Source: CAZDAW01 sp964503685
Lineage (GTDB): Bacteria; Chloroflexota; Anaerolineae; Anaerolineales; Anaerolineaceae
Assembly: GCA_964503685.1 (NCBI GenBank)
Contig: CAZDAW010000013.1
Coordinates: forward strand, 1-49,349
Direction: 5' to 3'
Length of the DNA stretch: 49,349 nt
Positions 41,344-47,961 of this stretch are shown piece after piece (the first letter of the stretch is position 1; the number at the start of each line of letters is the position of its first letter). Under the pieces are notes generated by a model. That model made no database searches, had not been told where the DNA came from, and saw only the letters and a list, made by a program, of their open reading frames with translations. The translations under genes were made by a program, and so were the position numbers.

Positions 41344-41459
41344 ATGTCACTCACTTGGCGTAGCGTATCCCCTAGGGGCGCTCCTTTACTATGACAGCAA
41401 AAATTTATAATTTATATCTTATCTCGAATTGACGTTAAATATGCAGCGGAGTGCGATTA

Positions 41460-43070
41460 ATGGATTATCTTAGCTTGTGTTTGATTGCACGTGATGAGAA
41501 TGAATATATCAGTGAATGGCTGGATTACCATATTTTAATTGGGGTGGAACGCTTTTATGTTTATGATAACCAGAGTCGAATTAGCTTGCGAGAAACTTTG
41601 GCAGATTATATTCATCGCGGCTGGGTAATTGTTACGGATATCACCGGAAAGGCAATGCAATTGGCGGCGTATGATCATTGTCTTCAGACTTATGGCAACC
41701 AATCGAAATGGATTGGTTTTGTCGATACGGATGAGTTTATTGTCCCGAAGACGACTTCGGATCTCAGAGAATTTCTGAAATCCTATGAGGATTATGGCGG
41801 TCTGGTTATCAGTTCATTATTTTTCGGTTCCAGTGGGTATATTGATAAACCTGTTGGAGGGCAAATTGTGAATTATCGTTTGCGAACGCCGGCCAACAGT
41901 TCAGTGAATAAGAGTACGAAGAGTATAGTTCAACCTGCCAGAACGCTTTTCCCAATGTCGCCACATGGCTTTGCTTACCGCGACGGTTATTTTGGCGTCA
42001 ACGAAGTTGGCTGGCGTGTTGATGGACAAAATTTTCCTCATCACGCTGAGATGATTCAGCTTAACCATTATTTTTTTCGGTCTGAAAAGGAGTTTCGTGA
42101 AAAACAAAAACGTGGACGGGGAGATTCGGGCGCCACATATAAAACGGGTATGTTTGATCATATTCACCGAACAGCAACCTATGAAGACCAGACAGCTCTG
42201 GAAGTTATAAAAAACGTTTTCAAAAAGAATGAAGTTGAAGGATGGAATCAGGAAGAAACATACAAACCTGACACTCCCGCTTTAAAGAATATGATGAGGG
42301 AACAGGCGTCTCGTTTTCCAGACAGGCCGCCTATTTTACAAAAAGATTATCTGGCTGTCCCACGGGACGAGATTCAAGAATATTGCAATCTGGTCGATGC
42401 GGTGTCTAAGGCGGTGGAAGTCAAAGATTTTAAAACAGCTTGTCTTATTCAAAAGCAAGTGATCGAAAAATACCCGCAACTTATCATACACTACACTGAT
42501 ATCAGCGAGACTTATTTTTCGCTTGGCGATTATCAAGCAGCATATCAGGTATTGCAACGCGCTTCCGAGATTTCCCCGAATAATTTTGCTGTACAAATTT
42601 CTCTGGGCACCTATTATTTACTGACGAATGACTTTGTAAAAGCAGAGGATTTATACCGTCAGATTGTGGTTAAAGCACCCACGGAAGCACAGGTGTTATT
42701 AGGTTTGGCCTGGAGTCTGATTAATCAAAGCCGTTATGATGAGGCTGTTGGAGTTATATATAAAGCAATTGAAACCAATCGTTATATCACCGGGGAACCA
42801 GGGGCAATTGATTTAATCAATCTTATTGGCGTTTATATGTATCGGAGAGGCGATCATACCCAGGCGATGTCATTATTCGAATGGGCTTTGGAAGATAACG
42901 CTGAAGATGTCGATCTGCTGGTTAACCTGGGGAAAGTCTATTACGATGCAAAGCAATACAGCCGGGCAAGGGAAACTCTAAAGGCGGCCAAAAAATTAAA
43001 ACCTGATGACGATGAAGTAAATATGGGATTGATGTTAGTTGAACGTATCCTTGGCCCTGATATTGTGTGA
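41460..43070 (+). CDS. Glycosyltransferase family 92-like enzyme fused to TPRs
   Basis: This 536-residue protein begins with a GT-A fold: SLCLIARDENEYISEWLDYH, a typical family-92/GT2 start, the nucleotide-binding DNQS region, and the metal DxD-like FVDTDEFIV (about residue 87). The catalytic part ends near residue 240, with a basic Lys/Arg stretch. From about residue 310 to the end there are at least five TPR-like helix pairs (for example YQAAYQVLQRASEISPNNF, YDEAVGVIYKAIETN). ATG 41460 has GGAG 8 nt upstream. The TPR tail may bind partners or the polymer it elongates. It probably decorates a glycan or surface protein. It lies between thrC and an unknown gene, away from the wecBC operon. Confidence 0.85.
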   Translation: MDYLSLCLIARDENEYISEWLDYHILIGVERFYVYDNQSRISLRETLADYIHRGWVIVTDITGKAMQLAAYDHCLQTYGNQSKWIGFVDTDEFIVPKTTSDLREFLKSYEDYGGLVISSLFFGSSGYIDKPVGGQIVNYRLRTPANSSVNKSTKSIVQPARTLFPMSPHGFAYRDGYFGVNEVGWRVDGQNFPHHAEMIQLNHYFFRSEKEFREKQKRGRGDSGATYKTGMFDHIHRTATYEDQTALEVIKNVFKKNEVEGWNQEETYKPDTPALKNMMREQASRFPDRPPILQKDYLAVPRDEIQEYCNLVDAVSKAVEVKDFKTACLIQKQVIEKYPQLIIHYTDISETYFSLGDYQAAYQVLQRASEISPNNFAVQISLGTYYLLTNDFVKAEDLYRQIVVKAPTEAQVLLGLAWSLINQSRYDEAVGVIYKAIETNRYITGEPGAIDLINLIGVYMYRRGDHTQAMSLFEWALEDNAEDVDLLVNLGKVYYDAKQYSRARETLKAAKKLKPDDDEVNMGLMLVERILGPDIV

Positions 43071-43151
43071 TTATTGTTTTATCGTTTTCTCTGGGATGCT
43101 GAGGTCTTTTGATTGGCGAAGTGGAATTTCTATAATGATCATTAATGCCAT

Positions 43152-43179
43152 TTGATCAGCGAGGTTTCCTGGATATAAT
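43152..43179 (+). promoter_or_regulatory. Promoter of the unknown 316-residue gene
   Basis: TTGATC (43152-43157), 16-nt spacer, TATAAT (43174-43179). The leader to ATG 43316 would be about 130 nt, long for this window. Confidence 0.5.
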
Positions 43180-43315
43180 TATTTCAATTCCAAAATATAC
43201 TTTCCGTCTTTATAAAAAACACCAGGCGCATTCTAAATTTTGTGCCTTGTCAGACTGACCAAATATGAATACTGTATGACCATTAGGTGGGCAATACCGG
43301 CGCTAAGGAGCGTAT

Positions 43316-44266
43316 ATGTTAACTAAAATACAAAACACCATACAAACCATCAGGCGGCAAAACTATCTCGCCTTATTACCAAAAGTAAGCGCGCTCCAGC
43401 AAACAAAAATGTCCTGGGCTAAGCCTGTAAAATCGTATGCCGATGTCCCCCTTATCTATAAAGATTTTTTTGAACCCTTTCTTACAGAAAAACGTGTATT
43501 TCCCTATACGGTTCTCACACCGTCTTATGAAGGGTATATTCACCGGACAACTGAAAAACTCGTTTGCGATTTTGACAGCGAAGTACATATTCTGGAAAAT
43601 CATGAGACTACCTATGAACACCAATGTTATCCTTATGATGGAATCATATATATTGAAGCAAGAACCATCCTTTTGGACTCCAGTATTACAATCAGCGGCG
43701 TGACAAAGGCTGGCATTCCGACTTCGTCCACTTTTGAATTCAATTCAACAACGGATTTTCTCTTTACCCCTATCTTGGAAAGAATTCGATTCGCTTTTCT
43801 CGATTCCCAAAACACCTTTCCGGGCTCGGAAATCGAAGAATTCAATCAATTAAACAAATTGAATTTCAAATTCATGAATTATGCAAAACGCAGCTTATTA
43901 AAGGGAGAAAAAGTCTTTCAGTCTATCTTCCAACCAGAAATAAGAGAAAAGATAATACACTTGCTGGGTAAGACATACTACCGGAGGATTTTCCCAACCC
44001 ACCTCGGCATCTTAACTGATCGGGAATTAATCATGATTCGGGAAGAATACAGGCCGCGTGGTGATGATGTATATGGCGGTATATGGAATTTCATCCATTT
44101 GAACAAAATCGAAGCACTTTCCTTGAGGGATAAAGGCAGGGGTATATTGGAGATGACTATCCAACTGCCCAATCAGAACAAGCTGGAATATCTGTATCAG
44201 GCTGCTGCAAAGCAAGAAATCAATCGGTTGCTGGAATGTTTCACAGAATTAGCTAAAGGGAAATAG
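43316..44266 (+). CDS. Protein of unknown function
   Basis: This 316-residue protein starts with a helical basic N-terminus (MLTKIQNTIQTIRRQNYLALLPK). It has two beta-rich stretches (about residues 60-130, with YEGYIHRTTEKL and the VHILENHET segment, and about 240-300), with a short helical region between. The last part (TDRELIMIREEY, GGIWNFIHLNKIEALSLRDKG, LEYLYQAA) resembles a PH-like or jelly-roll sandwich. There is no signal peptide or TM segment. SD AAGGAG lies 6 nt from the ATG. The composition looks more A-rich than the neighbours by eye. It stands alone between a family-92-like GT and the convergent DAK2-like gene. I do not recognise a family, so no function is proposed. Confidence 0.7.
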   Translation: MLTKIQNTIQTIRRQNYLALLPKVSALQQTKMSWAKPVKSYADVPLIYKDFFEPFLTEKRVFPYTVLTPSYEGYIHRTTEKLVCDFDSEVHILENHETTYEHQCYPYDGIIYIEARTILLDSSITISGVTKAGIPTSSTFEFNSTTDFLFTPILERIRFAFLDSQNTFPGSEIEEFNQLNKLNFKFMNYAKRSLLKGEKVFQSIFQPEIREKIIHLLGKTYYRRIFPTHLGILTDRELIMIREEYRPRGDDVYGGIWNFIHLNKIEALSLRDKGRGILEMTIQLPNQNKLEYLYQAAAKQEINRLLECFTELAKGK

Positions 44267-44289
44267 CCACTTGGCCAATTAAGAGATCA

Positions 44290-44324
44290 AAGACCTCTTC
44301 CAATTGGACGTTGAAAGAGGTCTT
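44290..44324. terminator. Bidirectional terminator hairpin between convergent genes
   Basis: AAGACCTCTT (44290-44299) and AAGAGGTCTT (44315-44324) are perfect 10-nt reverse complements with a 15-nt loop, right after the stop at 44266 and before the convergent stop at 44351. U-tracts are weak on both sides. Confidence 0.6.
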
Positions 44325-44350
44325 AATTCATCGTTCTTGCAACCAGCTTT

Positions 44351-45154
44351 TCACTGTTTACTCATCGAATTCAACGCCTGTAAGAAAGATTGGACCACCA
44401 CCTGAGTTGATTGGGTGCGATGCGATGATTCACCCATCCCGCTGCCCGCAGCGAAAGCCTGAACCAATGCTTGCAAATTATCCTCACCGCTCTGTTTTGC
44501 CTGCAAAAAAGCCAGGCCGGCTGACAATAATGACGATAAACCTAAACCACTCTGAGTTCCAGCGTTGCCGCTCTCTGTTCCAGCCATACCGCCCATCAAA
44601 GCACCCAGTAGATCACCGCCGTCAGTTGAGGAAGAATCTTGTGAAGTCGATTCGTCCCCGGTCATGCCGCCTAATAAAGTTCCCAAGAAATCACCGCCTG
44701 GTAAAGAAGCTTCCTGTGTGGCAGATTCACCACCAGCCAAGCCGCTCATTAAAGCGCTCAATACATCACCACCACCAACTGCTTGGTCACCCACAGATTG
44801 GCCGGGCTGACTGGCGCCGATTAACATCTGAAGAAGTTGTAACGCCCCTTGCTCATCCACATCTTTACCTTTGAATTGAGTGGCTGCCTGACTTAAATTC
44901 TGGGCATACAACTTCGCGGAACCGCTGGCTGCATTCTTTGATAATGCCTTTGCAGCATACGCCAGAGCAGCGCTGTCAGAATCCCCCTTCTTTTTTTCCA
45001 GAGCGTCAGTAATAGTCTGGAATGTCTGCACCATATTATTTCCATGATCTTTATTGTATGTGTCTGCTTTATTCAGGCTCTTCTGATTTTCAACCAGAGA
45101 TTGCGTGACTGCCTGAAAGATATTTACAAGATCAACTTCAGTTTGTTTCGGCAC
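44351..45154 (-). CDS. Truncated DhaL/DAK2-like domain fused to glycine-rich repeats
   Basis: This 267-residue soluble protein has residues 1-95 like the N-terminal half of dihydroxyacetone-kinase DhaL (DAK2): the helix before the metal loop reads ADTYNKDHGNNM, where active DhaL has GDADHGLNM. The middle Asp is therefore gone, while Asp36-His37-Gly38 stay. Another piece, AAKALSKNAASGSAKLYAQ, matches the DAK2 small-residue helix. The rest of DAK2 is missing. Residues 128-195 form three copies of GGDhLxxLxxG(L/M)xGxES, and the C-terminus is a Gln/Ser-rich helix. The start is GTG with AAGGA 8 nt upstream. It is 66 nt downstream of the C11 protease on the same strand and may share its transcript. 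Kinase activity is very unlikely; it may be a binding or assembly protein. Confidence 0.7.
   Translation of the reverse strand: MPKQTEVDLVNIFQAVTQSLVENQKSLNKADTYNKDHGNNMVQTFQTITDALEKKKGDSDSAALAYAAKALSKNAASGSAKLYAQNLSQAATQFKGKDVDEQGALQLLQMLIGASQPGQSVGDQAVGGGDVLSALMSGLAGGESATQEASLPGGDFLGTLLGGMTGDESTSQDSSSTDGGDLLGALMGGMAGTESGNAGTQSGLGLSSLLSAGLAFLQAKQSGEDNLQALVQAFAAGSGMGESSHRTQSTQVVVQSFLQALNSMSKQ
44570..44773 (-). repeat. Three-copy glycine-rich repeat inside the DAK2-like gene
   Basis: The copies start at residues 128, 153 and 179, with a period of 25-26 residues. Consensus is GGD-h-L-x2-L-x2-G-(L/M)-x-G-x-E-S. The linkers between copies are Ser/Gln/Thr-rich. The copies differ at DNA level, so they are not recent duplicates. 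Confidence 0.75.
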
Positions 45155-45220
45155 GTGGGTTTTCCTTTCTTAACAATATCATAGACTCGCTTGATTTCAG
45201 GAATATCTCGCATTATTTCA

Positions 45221-47830
45221 TTATTTGATATTAATCTTTTCGAAAACCTGTTGCTCGTTACCCTCCAGATCTGATACGATAAAGCCAATCACATAGTCGC
45301 CTGAACCGGCATACATCTCCTTCCAGGTAAACGCTTGATCGCCGAATGTAAGAGTCTCTCCGGGTTCGGTTACCTGTTGGTAAGCGCCGCTGCCATCCTT
45401 TTCCAGCCAGGTTTGAATCAATGTGACCTGATCGTCCGTGTGCGGAATAATCTCTCTCACCGCGCCAGTTGGCTCCATACTCGTGTACCCAACCATGCGA
45501 ACCAAATAGCCATTAACGAAGTACATCCGCGTATAGCGCGATTCTCCTGTTTCGGCGTCAGTATAAATACCATCTGTCGTATAGACTGCTTCCTCGGCTG
45601 TTGCGCCATAGCTTTCAGGGTTCAACAATGCAACAGCAGTCTGGCTGCCATCATCGATAGCAAAAACAGAAGGCGTCCAGGTGTATTTCAATTTAAAACT
45701 CTGATCATCAGTCCAGTTGGGGTAATATAAGTCGCCTATCTGACGGGTTTGCGGACTTTCCAGATAATCCTTATCAGCTATAAGTATCGAATCGCTTTCG
45801 TTATCATAATACCCGACAAACAGGTAAATATATCCGATGTTGAGACCTTTTATATCAGCTTCCAAAGTTACAGGTTGGTCGTAATCTGTAGTGTTTGCTG
45901 ATAATCGAAGTGGCGACACTTCGATTTTCCCCTCACCTGGAGCAGCAATACGTGTATTTGCCCCAGGCACAGCAGCGTTACCGGTTTCCATTTCAAAGGG
46001 GATACCCGTGTAGTGATATGCCAGAAAATCATCCCATAAAGAATCTCTTACAAAACGATCCGCAATTATCGTATAAGATTGGGCCCCTGCCATACGATTT
46101 TGATACAATTTTGAATTGGGAAAATAGACTGAGATACCGGTCGAACCAGGTTTCTCTGCGCCATGCTTTTCTGCTACGACAATCTGATTTACTTGTTCAA
46201 TAACGGCTTTGGCGGCTTTTTGAACCGCTGAAGATGAACTTTCCTTTTGTAGCAATTGAGCGAAGTTACCCAAATCAATGTAAGAAGGCGGTGAATCTTT
46301 GCCAAAAATGCTGGTGTACGTCTGCGTGTACGTTCTGGCGCGCGCCGCCAAAGATGATTTTTCATTTTGGAGAACATACACCAGTTGGTTTACACTGTCC
46401 ATCAAAGCAGGCAGCGCATCCATTCTGGCGGCAGTCAGGGTGATCGATTTTCCAATTTGCCGGGTAAGCTGGGCTGGATTAACATCAGCCGGAGCCCCAA
46501 AAAGACCAGCCAAAGGCGAGCCCTGGCGCAGGAAATCGAGGCGAGCTTCTTTATTTATAATCCGTTCGTCTTTGTCAATGAAACTGGATACTATATGTTT
46601 GCTCAGTTCGGCCCCATCCATTGCCGGGTTGTCTTTCAATGCCTGGAGAAAACTGGAATATGCCCAACCCAGGGCCGGCTCAGTTTCTTGCGAACTGACA
46701 ACATAGCGCGCATGCGGCGCAAGAGCACTATATACTTCCAGATGAGACATCAGGCACGCATCGAGGCCGACCAGTTCAAAACCGTCAATGCCGGTCTGCT
46801 GGCGGATTTTTCCCAATGCATCATCGATATCGTTGGTAAACATCATATTCTCATTGACAGCTTGAGCGAATGGCGTATCAACAGAACGCAACGTGCTGGG
46901 CTTTGGATCGGTTATACCCCCCGGCCAACCCATGCCATGATCCGAGAGGATGAGCACATATTTATCCGCCGGATATGTTTTAATAGCCCAGGTAGCGAAA
47001 TCCACCAAAGTCTGGGGGTCAGCCATGCTCACTTCACCCAGATCGGCTACCATTTTGGAATGCAGATGGAATAAATCATCATCCTGGGTTAAGTAATAAC
47101 GCCGGGCGCTCGTCCAGTCTCCGTCCGCCCGATATGCGCCAAGATAACGATCCATTTGTGCGACAATATTGACCTGTTTGCCGGATCCCACCCGTTCAGC
47201 TTCGTTGAGATCCATGTAAATGTCCTGCTCCAGTATCTGATCATCTGCGTCCTGATAAAGCATGACCGTCCATGTTTGTGTTGAACCCTTACTGACAGAT
47301 GTTGGCAATGGTTTGATGGGAACTCGTGTAGGTTGTACGGCTGGTGTATCTTCAATGGAGGTGATCGCTTCAGGTGTATCGATTTCCGGCAGAGAGACTT
47401 CAGGCGTATCTACTTCCTGGCCGGAAAAATCCTGGGGAGCAGTTTGTTGATCATTCGTATCGTTTGAAACATCACCGCTGCCGGTGAACATTTTAAAAAC
47501 GAAATAGAGTATCAACAGGATGATCACAACGCCAACCGGTAAACGCCCCAGTCCACCTGGAGCGCCTCCTGATGTCCCCCCACCACCAGAAGGGGGAGTT
47601 CCCCCGCTTTCCCTCCTCGATTGAGACGGCCTGCCCGGCATATCGGCGCGGCCGCTCGGTCCACCTTCTGAACCACGGCGACGGCGCTGCGCTTCAACTG
47701 TTTCGGAAGGTTCTTCAGAGAACATTACCTGACTTTGTCTTTCCATTGGCCAGCCATTCACTTGAGCATTCTGTAGAGCTGGTTTCAATATAAATTTGGC
47801 AAAAAACGGATATGGGGAATTTGAATTCAT
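45221..47830 (-). CDS. Membrane-anchored clostripain-like cysteine peptidase (family C11)
   Basis: This 869-residue protein has an N-terminal about 95-residue cytoplasmic Gly/Arg/Ser/Pro-rich region and one TM segment (about 98-115, VGVVIILLILYFVFKMF). An extracytoplasmic linker with repeated DTPE/DTPA boxes (141-165) follows, then a caspase-like C11 domain with His298 (LSDHGMGW) and Cys359 (GLDACLMSHLE), the clan CD dyad. The remaining 450 residues are beta-rich, including possible Ig-like modules. A GTG 78 nt upstream lies inside the upstream terminator, while ATG 47830 has GAGGA before it. Relatives cleave after Arg or other residues and help process surface or secreted proteins. The adjacent beta-helix surface protein is a possible substrate. 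Confidence 0.9.
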   Translation of the reverse strand: MNSNSPYPFFAKFILKPALQNAQVNGWPMERQSQVMFSEEPSETVEAQRRRRGSEGGPSGRADMPGRPSQSRRESGGTPPSGGGGTSGGAPGGLGRLPVGVVIILLILYFVFKMFTGSGDVSNDTNDQQTAPQDFSGQEVDTPEVSLPEIDTPEAITSIEDTPAVQPTRVPIKPLPTSVSKGSTQTWTVMLYQDADDQILEQDIYMDLNEAERVGSGKQVNIVAQMDRYLGAYRADGDWTSARRYYLTQDDDLFHLHSKMVADLGEVSMADPQTLVDFATWAIKTYPADKYVLILSDHGMGWPGGITDPKPSTLRSVDTPFAQAVNENMMFTNDIDDALGKIRQQTGIDGFELVGLDACLMSHLEVYSALAPHARYVVSSQETEPALGWAYSSFLQALKDNPAMDGAELSKHIVSSFIDKDERIINKEARLDFLRQGSPLAGLFGAPADVNPAQLTRQIGKSITLTAARMDALPALMDSVNQLVYVLQNEKSSLAARARTYTQTYTSIFGKDSPPSYIDLGNFAQLLQKESSSSAVQKAAKAVIEQVNQIVVAEKHGAEKPGSTGISVYFPNSKLYQNRMAGAQSYTIIADRFVRDSLWDDFLAYHYTGIPFEMETGNAAVPGANTRIAAPGEGKIEVSPLRLSANTTDYDQPVTLEADIKGLNIGYIYLFVGYYDNESDSILIADKDYLESPQTRQIGDLYYPNWTDDQSFKLKYTWTPSVFAIDDGSQTAVALLNPESYGATAEEAVYTTDGIYTDAETGESRYTRMYFVNGYLVRMVGYTSMEPTGAVREIIPHTDDQVTLIQTWLEKDGSGAYQQVTEPGETLTFGDQAFTWKEMYAGSGDYVIGFIVSDLEGNEQQVFEKINIK

Positions 47831-47875
47831 GGCGTCCTCGATTTTTTCTGGGGCACGAATAAACCTTACTATTAG

Positions 47876-47881
47876 ATTATA
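47876..47881 (-). promoter_or_regulatory. Candidate -10 of the C11 peptidase gene
   Basis: TATAAT on the minus strand at 47876-47881, about 46 nt before the ATG. The -35 would fall in the U-tract of the upstream terminator and is not convincing. Confidence 0.35.
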
Positions 47882-47901
47882 TAATAGATTGTATAAGAAA
47901 A

Positions 47902-47935
47902 TGCCCACGGATTGTTAGTCTGATATCCGTGGGCA
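47902..47935 (-). terminator. Rho-independent terminator after the beta-helix gene
   Basis: On the minus strand an 11-bp perfect stem (TGCCCACGGAT / ATCCGTGGGCA) with a 12-nt loop is followed by TTTTCTTAT. It lies 26 nt after the beta-helix stop and 71 nt before the C11 ATG, so the two genes are separate transcripts. Confidence 0.85.
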
Positions 47936-47961
47936 TGTGCGAGCTTATTAAGTACTGTGGC

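Larger units (their letters stand above)
41112..41459 (+). other. 348-nt intergenic region with hairpins and a degenerate repeat
   Basis: The region lies between thrC (minus) and the glycosyltransferase (plus). It contains a degenerate short repeat (41270-41304), CTTACCC-TTT-GGGTAAG (41327-41343), and a palindrome CCCCTAGGGG (41369-41378). No ORF with a plausible start was found, and no promoter stands out. Confidence 0.6.

Noticed and set aside
44311..44874. 187-codon frame opposite the DAK2-like gene
   Set aside because: It is low-complexity mirror coding of the Gly-rich repeats and has no SD.
46367..47074. 235-codon frame opposite the C11 peptidase gene
   Set aside because: It is antisense to a gene with clear domains and has no SD or promoter.
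47831..47908. GTG start of the C11 peptidase at 47908
   Set aside because: It falls within the upstream terminator hairpin and has no SD, while ATG 47830 has GAGGA before it.
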